Source: JACDAE01 sp963717195
GTDB lineage: Bacteria > Chloroflexota > Ktedonobacteria > Ktedonobacterales > Ktedonobacteraceae
Length of the DNA stretch: 64,000 nucleotides
Assembly (NCBI GenBank): GCA_963717195.1
Contig: CAVQVR010000013.1
Location: forward strand, 248,001 to 312,000
Direction: 5' to 3'
Made by a program: the position numbers and the translations under genes
Shown here: in pieces, positions 34,414 through 43,232 of the stretch
Layout of the letters: every line of letters begins with the position of its first letter
How positions within the stretch are numbered: the stretch's first letter is position 1
Notes under the pieces: generated by a model
The model's input: only the letters and a program-made list of their open reading frames with translations
What the model was told of the DNA's origin: nothing
Databases searched by the model: none

Positions 34414-37148
34414 AGGCTTCGATGTACCTTAACTATACGTCACGTTCGTTGTGGCGAGGAGGACAGCGCACGATCCTGGCACTTTTCTGCGTCGCCGTGG
34501 GTGTAATGGCGATAGTTGCGTTACAGTCTGTTGGTCAGATGGTCAATAACGCTTTCACCAGCAATGTGCGCGATGCCAATGGGGGTGACGTTGCTCTCAG
34601 TAGTTACACTGTACCCTTCGTGCAGAGCGATCTCGCCTTTTTTGATACTCTTAAGAGTGATGGGACGATTACTAGCTATACCCCATTCATAAATCTTACA
34701 GGTTCAACAAGTCTTGCTGTATCGGTAGGCCAGACCTTTTCGGTAAGAGTCGTCGATCCCGCTTCGTATCCGGTTGTGACGCCTCCGAAGTTTAATGATC
34801 CTTCTAATGGAAGTGTGTCCAGTCTGCTCACCAATAACCAGGTGATTGTGGACCAGGCATTCAGCAAGCAGTATAACAAAAAGGTCGGAGATAGCTTCGA
34901 TCTGCACATGACTACTGGTAGTCAGGCTGCGATCACTCTTAACGTGAAGATTGCAGGCATTGTTGCTAACAGCGGTGTATTCTCACAGACGAATGATATC
35001 GTGCTTCTTTCCGTTCATGATTATCAAGTCGCCGCGCCAACTGCGTCGCTGACATACAACGCTGTCGATATCACCAGTTCCCATGCGGATCAGGTGAGTA
35101 AAGCCGTCGAAAACAAATTTCCACTGGTCAATATTGAGACTGCGGCTGATGCGCTCAAGTCAACGCAGAGCCAGGTTGACTTGATAAAGAAGTTTCTTGA
35201 GATTGCAGGTCTCCTGGCGCTGTTGATTGGTGGCGTTGGTATCGTCAACACAATGCAGGTTCTGCTCTCACGGCGCAGAGTTGAGATTGCGATGCTCAAG
35301 ACCGTGGGTTATCGCCGCTTTGACCTGTACCTGCTGTTTGGTCTGGAGGCTGGTCTGCTTGGTCTGCTTGGTGGAATTATTGGGGCTGCTGTTGCTATTG
35401 GCGTAAGCTATGGAGTGCTCGCGATTATACAGCAACTATATCCTTTAACGATCCCCTTTCTGCTCGATCCAAGAATCGTTGGGGGTGGTGTTCTAATCGG
35501 CCTGTTCACCGCGCTCATCTTCGGTCTGATGCCAATCGTACAGGCTGCGAACATCCGACCTTTGAACGTCATTCGCGAGATACAAGGCAGTAATCGCGCC
35601 GCTAGCATCGCACTGATTATTGGTTTATTAGTGCTGCTGTCGGTGCTGTTTTGTCTGATGGCTGTGTTTATTCTCAACGATGTTGCGTTGGGCATCTGGG
35701 CTGTCTATGGCACCTTCATTTTCCTGGGTATTCTGAGTCTCATCTTTGCCCTGGTTGTGCTGGTAATTGGCGTGCTACCGGTGCCAGAACGCTTCAGTGC
35801 GGGATACCTGGTTCTGGTAGGGGGAGCAACAGTTCTTTCAGCCTTGCTCTGTCTGGCGCTACCGGCCTTTGGTGTCCTTTTGTTAGTCGTATCGTTGATG
35901 GGCTTTGTCGTTGTGTTATTGCCGCGCTCATGGAAGATAAGCGTGAAAATGTCCTTTCGTAACATCGGACGCCAGCGCGGACGTACTACTGTCACACTGC
36001 TGGCCTTATTCGTCGGCGTCTTTACGATTGGCCTGCTTCTGGTCCTGGGGCAAAATCTGCGTGACCAGTTGGACTCGCTCATCGCTAACAGTATAGGCTA
36101 CAACGTGACTGTCACTACAGCAGGAAACGATACGACGAACTTGCAGGCCAACCTGTCGACAATTCCAGGCCTGGTGCCAGCTCATACGCAGCAGAGCACG
36201 CAAATCTCCGTTGTACCACAGAGCATCGATGGAACCCCGCTTTTCAACCTGTTGCCAAAGGGAGACGCCCAGGTAAGTTTCACTTCATTGGGACGTGATG
36301 GGGCAGTGTTCTACTTGAGTAATCTTACAGGTTACGATGTGGGCCATAATCAACTACCGGATACAAAGACATTGACGATTACGGCTGGACGTAACCTCAA
36401 TGCCTCAGATGCCAATACGAATAATGTATTGCTAAGTGCAACTGTTTATGGTACAGATCCGCTTAAAGGGCATATCAAAATAGGCAGTACGATTGTGGCG
36501 GCCAGTCTGGACCGAAAGAGCACGCGCACTTTGACGGTTGTGGGGGTCTACGACAGTTCTTCTGGTGGTTATACGATACTTTCGCCAACCGGCACTGTGA
36601 AGGCATTGAGTCCAGGTGGTGTTCTCACAACGATCTTCGCTATGAAGATTGATAATGATAAAGTCAATAAGGCAGTGGATAGGATTGGTCAGATTGCACC
36701 TAAGGCCTCGGTCGTCAACCTGGCAAATCTTGGTGATTACATTGATCAACAGTTAAATAATATCCTGGAGGTGCTTATTCTGATTGCTTCGCTCTCACTG
36801 CTGGCTGGTGTGATTATCATCGCAAATGCGGTGGCGCTGGCGATGCTGGAACGTCGACGCGAACTGGGCATTCTCAAGTCGGTTGGTTACACGAGCAAAA
36901 CAATTCTGGGCGAGGTGCTGATTGAGAACGGTGTTGTCGGTGCTACCGGGGCGTTGTTAGCGATGTTGCTGGTGACGCTGGCAACGAGCCTCCTGGGCCA
37001 CTTTGTCTTCAAGAGTGGCTTTGGTGTGAGCTGGTATATTGCCGTCGGATTGATTGTGGGGATCGCGTTGCTGGCGATGATTACGGCTACTCTTGTCGCG
37101 TGGGGGGCTGTGCGAGTGCGTCCACTGGAAGTGTTGCGGTACGAGTGA
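34410..37148 (+). CDS. FtsX/MacB-type ABC transporter permease, double-module
   Basis: A 912-residue permease. An N-terminal helix is followed by an extracytoplasmic MacB-like domain (about 45-255) and three membrane helices with ALLIGGVGIVNTMQVLLSRRR, the FtsX core. Extra helices in the middle (about 390-520) lead to a second copy of the same unit: SFRNIGRQRGRTTVTLLALF, another outer domain, then LLAGVIIIANAVALAMLERRRELGILKSVGYT. One chain therefore provides both halves of the pore. In Gram-positive-type envelopes such exporters act in lipoprotein or peptide stress and antimicrobial resistance. It forms an operon with the ATPase upstream. Confidence 0.92.
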   Translation: MKASMYLNYTSRSLWRGGQRTILALFCVAVGVMAIVALQSVGQMVNNAFTSNVRDANGGDVALSSYTVPFVQSDLAFFDTLKSDGTITSYTPFINLTGSTSLAVSVGQTFSVRVVDPASYPVVTPPKFNDPSNGSVSSLLTNNQVIVDQAFSKQYNKKVGDSFDLHMTTGSQAAITLNVKIAGIVANSGVFSQTNDIVLLSVHDYQVAAPTASLTYNAVDITSSHADQVSKAVENKFPLVNIETAADALKSTQSQVDLIKKFLEIAGLLALLIGGVGIVNTMQVLLSRRRVEIAMLKTVGYRRFDLYLLFGLEAGLLGLLGGIIGAAVAIGVSYGVLAIIQQLYPLTIPFLLDPRIVGGGVLIGLFTALIFGLMPIVQAANIRPLNVIREIQGSNRAASIALIIGLLVLLSVLFCLMAVFILNDVALGIWAVYGTFIFLGILSLIFALVVLVIGVLPVPERFSAGYLVLVGGATVLSALLCLALPAFGVLLLVVSLMGFVVVLLPRSWKISVKMSFRNIGRQRGRTTVTLLALFVGVFTIGLLLVLGQNLRDQLDSLIANSIGYNVTVTTAGNDTTNLQANLSTIPGLVPAHTQQSTQISVVPQSIDGTPLFNLLPKGDAQVSFTSLGRDGAVFYLSNLTGYDVGHNQLPDTKTLTITAGRNLNASDANTNNVLLSATVYGTDPLKGHIKIGSTIVAASLDRKSTRTLTVVGVYDSSSGGYTILSPTGTVKALSPGGVLTTIFAMKIDNDKVNKAVDRIGQIAPKASVVNLANLGDYIDQQLNNILEVLILIASLSLLAGVIIIANAVALAMLERRRELGILKSVGYTSKTILGEVLIENGVVGATGALLAMLLVTLATSLLGHFVFKSGFGVSWYIAVGLIVGIALLAMITATLVAWGAVRVRPLEVLRYE

Positions 37149-37159
37149 GGTAGAGCTTT

Positions 37160-37223
37160 CTGGCATAGGTTTTTGGGTGAAATGAGAATCTGACTCTATC
37201 TCTCCCTTGTTTTCCTATGCCAG
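37160..37223. terminator. Long-loop inverted repeat after the permease gene
   Basis: ctggcatagg (37160-37169) pairs with cctatgccag (37214-37223). It starts 12 bp after the permease stop. There is no T-run, so it may be a Rho-type end or an RNA-stabilising structure. Confidence 0.45.
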
Positions 37224-37289
37224 GAGTAGTAAAGTTGCACGGGGAAGTTATGGGATGAACGTTGCTCAGGCCGCATAAATAACTCTGTT

Positions 37290-37421
37290 GAGATTGATAA
37301 AGAACACTATCAAAGCGAATTGATGCTCAAGAATGAACTGCTGAGAGATGCGTATCACGACAATTTTCAAGCTTTGCCGGATACCGATATAGATATAGTT
37401 CTGAGTTATCTCGTACGTTAG
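37290..37421 (+). pseudogene. Fragment of a DUF3445 heme-dependent N-demethylase-like gene
   Basis: The stretch encodes EIDKEHYQSELMLKNELL, then RDAYHDNFQALPDTD and a stop. The intact gene at 43233 carries EIDREHYQSELALKNELL and MDASHDYFQAMPDTE at residues about 28-60. The two match over about 35 codons at both protein and DNA level. The fragment has no start codon or continuation. It is a remnant of a second copy, left 6 kb from the intact gene, just downstream of the ABC operon and before the kinase gene. Confidence 0.85.
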
Positions 37422-37479
37422 TGTGCTGAACAGGAGATACATCACAGGTAGGGGGTGTATGTTGAACATACACCTCGTA

Positions 37480-39031
37480 TCATTCTTCAGCCATACTAGC
37501 TGACACGATCTTCCAGGTGCCGTCCGGTTGCTGTGCTACGATGTAGTATCCCTGGTAGGTAGTTTGCTGCGATGAGGTTGAAGTAGCGGTAAGCGTGATC
37601 GGTACCTGTACTGTGCCGTCACTCTGCTGCATAATAGTGCCAAATTGATAATCGTCATGCGCTGAATTAGCAAAACCATTGACGAAGCTCTGGTAACTGC
37701 CTTGATAGTTTACCCACAGATTGTAAGCGGCCTGGTAGTTTTTGTTGTTGATGGCTGTATAGTAATTCTCAATGACTGACTGCGCTTGTTGCTCTGGTGT
37801 GGGTGTTGGTACGGGTGTGGACGTTGGCACAGGTGTGGGTGTTGGCAGAAATGTTGGTATAGGAGTCGGTGCTAGAGAGGTTGGCGAAACTAACGGTGGA
37901 TGTGCCGCCGATAGACCCTCCGCAGTTGGCTGTGGAGTAGTCCTACCACCGGTTATGATCTGAAGCATCCGCTTCGGTCCTACAGCAAATACTGTGCTGG
38001 TAGCTCCTCCCACAACCAGGGCGAGTATAAGTAGTATGATTCCCAGAGTTGTCCGGTTTCTGTTCTTCCGTGGTAGAACAGGTGATGATGGATATCCAGT
38101 GCTGGAGGACTCATCGGTGATTGGGAGCGGTGGCACACTACCTGACGATATGAAGGTGCTACTAGCGGCTTCCTGTGACCACAAGGGTGGCTGTGCCTCC
38201 AACATATTGGGAAACCGGGTGACCGTAGTCGGCCTAAGTGTATTCTCCGCAGTGATAGTTGAGGAAGCCTCAGCTAACGAGTTGCTGCATGCCTGTTCTA
38301 AGGCCCTGGCGAACGCCTGGATGGAGCTAAAACGCCGAGTGGGATCCTTCTCCATCGCCGTATGCAACACTTCATCAATGTCCGGCATATTTCCGTTGAG
38401 CCTGGCAGTATCATCTTGAAATGGACGCTCACCATTCAGCAATTCATAGGCTATGACTGCAAGAGAATACTGATCACTGGCTGGCTGAGGCGGGCCATCA
38501 AATTGTTCGGGAGCGGTATAGATGCTGGGAGGTGTTTGATAGGAACCAATGATTTGCAAGAGCGTCAAAATGCCAAAATCGCTGAGCAATACCTCGGTGC
38601 CTGTGCCCAACAGGATATTCTCCGGTTTAACAGAACCATGAATGATATTCTGATCGTGTGCATACTGTAAGGCGCTTGCGATTGGTTTAATCAATGAGAC
38701 CATAGACGCTGGACTCAAGTGCGAACCGGATGGATAGCTTTGCTGTAGGGTGTCCCCTGGCACGTACTCCATTGCTAGAAAGAATGTCTCATCCTGCACT
38801 CCAAAATCGAGCACACGCACAATGTTGGGATGGGTCAGGCTGGCAAGCGTGCGTGCCTCGCGCAAGCATGCCGGTATAGCTTGCTCAAGGAGAGGTGCGC
38901 GTAGTATTTTTAGCGCGGCTAGCGTTTTTAGGAAAATATGCTCGCTTAGATAGACCTCTGCTGCCACACTCACCTCCTAAGCGCTGGATGAGCCGATAAT
39001 TGCCCAGTTGTTGGGATTTGTGCTCTACCAT
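37480..39031 (-). pseudogene. Transmembrane serine/threonine kinase with damaged catalytic loop and an N-terminal frameshift
   Basis: The natural start is the ATG at 39031 (ggag 9 nt upstream): it opens with LGNYRLIQRLGG, the usual lead into the glycine loop. Near 38960-38970 the frame slips; the rest (AEVYLSEHIFLKTLAALKIL) follows in another frame to 37480. The body retains the ATP-binding Lys, DFG (LSDFGILT) and APEQFDGP. The catalytic loop reads HGSVKPENILL, where HRD is expected, so the proton-acceptor Asp is Ser. It then has a membrane helix (about 318-342 of the long frame), a Pro/Thr-rich spacer (TPTPVPTSTPVPTPTP) and an extracellular domain of about 110 residues resembling a DUF4878/SnoaL-like cone. 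Both lesions point to an inactive kinase, or a pseudokinase plus a sequencing slip. Confidence 0.85.
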
Positions 39032-39079
39032 ACGTCGCTACTCCTTGCATAAGCTTAGTCTGGTCTTCGATTAAGATAT

Positions 39080-40064
39080 TCATTCCGCTGCACGGCGCGG
39101 CATAGTCTCATTCGAGACATAACTCTGGATAAAATAAAGGAGATAGATGGCCGATGCTCGTGCAGCATAGTCGTGATAACTATCATTTTTGTTCTTATTA
39201 CCGTAATCGCAGACGCCTTTGACGGCCAGGAAATACACGTCAGGGAATTCATTGAGTGTTTGATAGAAGGCGGCGACTTCCTGATCAAGAAACGCTACTT
39301 TTCGGTTATGTTCCTGCAAGCGTGGGAATGGGTTATTCCCTTGAACAGCCATTCCTGAAGCAACTGGAGCAATAAGGCATTTTGGATGTTCATCTGGCGT
39401 AAGTTCACGTCCTAGCTTCCGCTTCTTCATCTCAATAACAGGATCTTCCCAGTCAGCAAAACTGTTAATATATTGCACAATCTGGTTTGCCGTACCATGC
39501 GTTTTCCATTCGGGCGAGAGCCTGTCTTGTTCACTCTCATCTGCAACAACTTTTCCTTCTTCATAGTGAAAGGCATATGTGGCGGCAACAAGATCACCTA
39601 ACTTGACCTTTCTTTTCATCGCCTGCACAAATTCCGGTCATCGCTACAAAACGCGGATGAAATTCAGCAAGGAGGGATCTGACACTATTGACGGTTGTAG
39701 TAGGACCAGTGAAAGGCATCCATATGATAAGTACAGTCAACTCCTCATCGTCGCTGTTTTTAATCACTGCATGCTTGTACTCATATTTAGTGACTTTGCT
39801 GAATGCCCGCTTAAATTGTATTCCGTTGCATCGATCCGTAAATTCGTTGATGACTGCACTGGCTTCTTCGCTGAGAGCACATATAATGCATACATCAAAC
39901 TGTAGGGTTTTGTCCGTCATTTCAACTGGTGGAGACGAGGTTGTTTGTGACTGAGGTGAATTATTGATGGTTTGTCCACCATTGAGATTTCCCACCATGC
40001 CACCAGAGTTGGTAATGGTGCCATGGTTGTCGAACGAGTTGTTATGCGTTGTGTTGTTATTCAT
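39080..40064 (-). pseudogene. Nucleosidase/phosphorylase (PNP_UDP_1, MTAN-like) with N-terminal Asn/Gly-rich motif; one frameshift
   Basis: The start is the ATG at 40064 with agagg upstream, 21 bp after the FHA gene stop. Residues 11-31 carry FDNHGTITNSGGMVGNLNGG, which is also at the C-terminus of the FHA protein. After a linker comes a nucleoside-phosphorylase fold: FDVCIICALSEEASAVI, PFTGPTTTVNSVRSLL, FVAMTGICAGD. At the A-rich run near 39607-39617 the frame slips by one; the next frame continues as KVKLGDLVAATYAF, then FLDQEVAAFYQ and VKGVCDYGNKNKND to 39080. VKG(V/I)CDY holds the catalytic Asp. Removing one A gives about 327 residues. In this superfamily the enzymes cleave nucleosides or nucleotides, and such domains serve as effectors in bacterial and fungal conflict proteins. 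The slip at an A-run may be a sequencing error. Confidence 0.85.
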
Positions 40065-40180
40065 ATTTTCCTCTTTCTTCTCTAACTATGAGTGTGATGG
40101 CTGGGAAGAATTATTATTTACCTGTCCACCATTGAGATTTCCCACCATGCCACCAGAGTTGGTAATGGTGCCATGGTTGT
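39973..40180. repeat. 58-bp identical direct repeat spanning a gene junction
   Basis: Positions 39973-40030 and 40123-40180 are identical over 58 bp and similar for about 35 bp more. The left copy encodes the N-terminal motif of the nucleosidase, the right copy the C-terminal motif of the FHA protein, in the same reading sense. The repeats are 150 bp apart and enclose the stop, the 21-bp spacer and the start. Deletion between them would fuse the two proteins with one motif as the joint; that is inference. Confidence 0.92.
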
Positions 40181-42149
40181 TGAACGTGCTGTTATTTGTC
40201 GTGTTGCTATTCAAAATCACCTGTGCACGCTGACGTAGCTCGGTTGTGTCGATCTGGTGGGCGTCCAGGAAGTTGATGGCTGTTTCCAGGATCTGCTTCT
40301 CAATGATCTTGAGATACATCTTTTCATCGAGTTTCTGAAAGAAAAGATGATACACATCGTCACTGGCGCTTTGGCGCACGCTGGTAGACGCTCCATAGTC
40401 GAAAGCTGGAGCATTACGTGCGAAATGGGCAAGCCTGTTTTGTGCTGAAGTATAGGAATACCCGCGTAAGAGCCGAGATGGTGCACCGAGCCAGATGCGG
40501 ATAGGATTGTTGAACGAACGTTTGTATAACTCCCAGATTTTCTTGAGAAGCGGTGTGAGTTCTCTTTCATCAACCCAGTAGTAATCTGGCTTCATAGGAG
40601 GCAACAGGAGATAATCAATTTCGGTGAAGAGCTCTTTCCCACGTTGGACGAAGCGCAAGAAGGCTGTCAGGATCATCTCACCGCGCCAGAAGTTGAAGCG
40701 CATACACTGGTAATAGCGTACATCTTCGGTGGGGTGCTCTTTGTATTGTTCAATCAATTGTGGATCGACGCTTGTCACCGGGTGGATCACGGCTGCATTG
40801 AAGAAGGCTGGCTTTTCCGGCAGGTACTGGCCACGCACATAGAGCTTGCCCTCGATCTCAAGCACATCTTTTATGCCCAAATCCCACACATCCATCTCAA
40901 CTGCATGATAAAGACTACTCAATGGAAAGGATTGTGGTATCAGGCGTTTGGCTGAACCAGTAAAGTCAGAGGGGTCGAATGCACCTTTGCTCGTATCGAT
41001 CACAAACGACCACGACAAGTCTTCCCTATAGATCCCGGCACCTGCAAAGGGTGTAAAGCCACTGTAGGCAACCACATTACGTTGTCCAGTAGAGAAATTC
41101 TCCTGGAGCTTCTTAGCCAGGTTATTATCCAGTGGAACAGGCCTGGCTTGCGGATTAAATGTATTCTTACGCAAGAGATTGGTCTGCTGTCCATAATAGC
41201 GTATTATCAACTCCGAGAAGATTGTTCCCCAGATCAGTGGGACAATAAAGAGACTAAAAGGGAAAAACAGAACCAGGAGTGTGGGGTAGGTGATCACACC
41301 TGGAAGCGTGCCTGGCCAATGGCGTTTGAGCCATTTCTCGAAGTTAAATGCAATGGGCAGGATAATCAGCGCTAGAACAATCGTAGTCACACTAAAAAGT
41401 TGGGTTGCACCCTGTAAGATGGTGTACAGACTGTAAGATAGATTAGGATTGGCTAACAGGTTTCTGATCATTGCATTCACCAGAAAGTAACTCAAAATGA
41501 CCAGTACAAGAATGCCCGTTAGAACCAGATCACGCTTATTGATACGCCGGAGACCTGATTTACACCAACTCACTACAGCCGACATATCCACACCATACGA
41601 CTCGCCTAGTGCCCTACGCTCCTCATAGATCACATGGCGCATCACATAGTCCTGGAAGTCCTCATCCAGGTGACCCGCGGCACACAGATAACGTGTAGTG
41701 TCAGTGGCCTTGTCGCTCATTGCAGATGTAGGAAACTGCGCTTGAGGCATGGAAATCGGTGCTTGAGGCATAGCCCCACCATTACTCAGCATGGCCTGTA
41801 GACGAGTCGACTGGTTAACCGGTGATGGCGTTCCAACAGAATTCCTGTTGAGCAACAACTTCAAGCGGGTATTGAGATCGCCTACTGCGATTTCGTCTTG
41901 ATCCTGCAAGGCTTGCTGAGACACTGGCAAACCATTCACCCAGATCGCCGCACCACGTTGCATATATGTGAGAAATACCTGCCCGGTTCGTGAGACGATA
42001 CGAGCATGCATTGGGAGGACTTGCGGATTGTTCTCAATGCGGATATCACAACTCTGATCACTGCCTATAGTGATCTCTGGTTTGTTTAGAGGGTAATACT
42101 GTCCTCCATACTGCAAGACGTGCTGACTAAGATTCTGCGACAGTTGCAT
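40086..42149 (-). CDS. FHA-domain multipass membrane protein with C-terminal Asn/Gly-rich signalling-like motif
   Basis: This is a 687-residue protein. Residues about 10-100 form a forkhead-associated domain (ITIGSDQSCDIRI, PMHARIVSRTG, WVNGLPVSQQALQDQDEIAVG). The usual phosphopeptide residues are partly changed (GS for GR, MHA for SRHA). A Pro/Gln linker leads to a helical segment and three membrane helices (about 207-228, 245-268, 287-312). A soluble region of about 330 residues follows, with no domain I recognise. Then comes a helix (LETAINFLDAHQIDTTELRQRAQVIL) directly joined to the Asn/Gly-rich tail at 656-676, shared with the next gene. FHA domains bind phosphothreonine, and kinases are encoded nearby. 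A role as membrane sensor for the downstream nucleosidase is my inference. Confidence 0.8.
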   Translation of the reverse strand: MQLSQNLSQHVLQYGGQYYPLNKPEITIGSDQSCDIRIENNPQVLPMHARIVSRTGQVFLTYMQRGAAIWVNGLPVSQQALQDQDEIAVGDLNTRLKLLLNRNSVGTPSPVNQSTRLQAMLSNGGAMPQAPISMPQAQFPTSAMSDKATDTTRYLCAAGHLDEDFQDYVMRHVIYEERRALGESYGVDMSAVVSWCKSGLRRINKRDLVLTGILVLVILSYFLVNAMIRNLLANPNLSYSLYTILQGATQLFSVTTIVLALIILPIAFNFEKWLKRHWPGTLPGVITYPTLLVLFFPFSLFIVPLIWGTIFSELIIRYYGQQTNLLRKNTFNPQARPVPLDNNLAKKLQENFSTGQRNVVAYSGFTPFAGAGIYREDLSWSFVIDTSKGAFDPSDFTGSAKRLIPQSFPLSSLYHAVEMDVWDLGIKDVLEIEGKLYVRGQYLPEKPAFFNAAVIHPVTSVDPQLIEQYKEHPTEDVRYYQCMRFNFWRGEMILTAFLRFVQRGKELFTEIDYLLLPPMKPDYYWVDERELTPLLKKIWELYKRSFNNPIRIWLGAPSRLLRGYSYTSAQNRLAHFARNAPAFDYGASTSVRQSASDDVYHLFFQKLDEKMYLKIIEKQILETAINFLDAHQIDTTELRQRAQVILNSNTTNNSTFNNHGTITNSGGMVGNLNGGQVNNNSSQPSHS

Positions 42150-42552
42150 TCTGATCTCTATGCTCCTCGTAATAACTGATCATCCACATACCTATACATT
42201 CAAAGCCACAAGCCAGGATCGAATAATACATAACTATTGTACAGTATATTTTTACATAAGTCTATAGACATATCGATATTAAGTGCCATTGATTTATTGT
42301 ATAAAATATAGGTTGATTGGTGTTTAAGACGAATACAGACTAAAATCACAGTGGTATTATGCGTGTTAACTCTCAACAGGTAACATTTACGCTGTCCCTT
42401 CGTCACCACTATTCAACCCTTCCCTATAAAAGACGGGATTCCGGTGATTTCTGTAAAAAAGCAAAATTTTGCTTTTCGCATCATTGTCTCTCAAACACCT
42501 TGCAATTCTTTTTCCGGCTGATCGCGCTACTTCCGTTTCTCTTGTAGGTTCA
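42150..42552. other. Intergenic region with promoter of the FHA-nucleosidase unit
   Basis: This 403-bp gap holds the upstream sequence of the FHA gene (minus) and the 3' end of the unknown gene at 42553. It includes a terminator at 42457-42476. The stretch 42180-42310 is strongly AT-rich, with several tata-like hexamers. No gene is present, and a promoter cannot be pinned down. Confidence 0.5.
42457..42476 (-). terminator. 20-bp perfect palindrome terminator
   Basis: aaaagcaaaattttgctttt is perfectly symmetric. Read on the minus strand it ends in six T. It lies 77 bp after the stop of the minus-strand gene ending at 42553. Confidence 0.65.
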
Positions 42553-43149
42553 TTAAAGCTCTGATCTTGACCATACAAGCATTAATGGCAGTAGAATACC
42601 GGTAAACGTGTCAGGCAGTGAAGGAGAAACAGGTGTCCACCAGCAAAACTCGGGCGTTGGTCCAAGCGTCATCTGGCGTTGCCATAGCGCTCCACCATTC
42701 TCTGCAACGAGAGGGCGCACAAGTGAAAAGAATGCATCATAAGCCATTCCAGCAGGTTTAGCGAACCAACAGGCAACATGAGCATGTGCAGGATCGGCTT
42801 CACCTGTATAGAGTTGATATAATCCTGCTTTCCCATCGGCAGCATATTGGGCGGCCTGATCGTGAGGAGCTTTATTTGCAGCCGTGACAGCCGTTTTGTT
42901 GAGCGTTTCGAGCGCAGCAAAGTTCGCTACAAGATACCAATCTTCATAACAAGACTGAGCTGGAGATGCCCAGGGTGCATTCTTCAGTTGAAAGGCATGA
43001 GAGGAATGGAAGCCAGGAAAGGCATTTTCGCAGAGGGATTGATGAAATGCGATGAGATGATCGGTATAGTCGTGTTCGTTGATGGTTGGGAGGGGCCAGT
43101 GCCAGAAAACGTAAGCCAGCATAATGAGTGCTCCTATTTTAGTCTCCAT
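42553..43149 (-). CDS. Hypothetical protein of about 198 residues
   Basis: The start is at ATG 43149, with ggag 8 nt upstream; a longer frame from 43170 lacks support. The protein opens with IGALIMLAYVFWHWPLP and continues YTDHLIAFHQSLCENAFPGF. The middle is KNAPWASPAQSCYEDWYLV, and near the end is LWQRQMTLGPTPEFCWWTP. The many Trp, His and Tyr residues suggest a ligand-binding dimeric alpha/beta-barrel-like fold, as in EthD- or antibiotic-monooxygenase-like proteins. That is a guess from pattern only. There is no signal peptide, since the hydrophobic start reads as a beta strand. It diverges from the DUF3445 gene at 43233 with an 83-bp gap. Confidence 0.65.
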   Translation of the reverse strand: METKIGALIMLAYVFWHWPLPTINEHDYTDHLIAFHQSLCENAFPGFHSSHAFQLKNAPWASPAQSCYEDWYLVANFAALETLNKTAVTAANKAPHDQAAQYAADGKAGLYQLYTGEADPAHAHVACWFAKPAGMAYDAFFSLVRPLVAENGGALWQRQMTLGPTPEFCWWTPVSPSLPDTFTGILLPLMLVWSRSEL

Positions 43150-43232
43150 AGGAATTGCTCCGAATATCAATTATAATAGAGATCAGGATCATTATGTAAT
43201 GCCTTTCCCCCTGGAACAAAGGAGAATCCAAT

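Noticed and set aside
39597..39640. Nucleosidase slip read as a programmed frameshift
   Set aside because: The A-run suits either a sequencing slip or real slippage, and no stimulatory structure is evident, so I treat it as a lesion of unknown cause.
39973..40180. The 58-bp direct repeat as a CRISPR or mobile-element end
   Set aside because: Only two copies, no spacer series, and both copies lie in frame within coding sequence.
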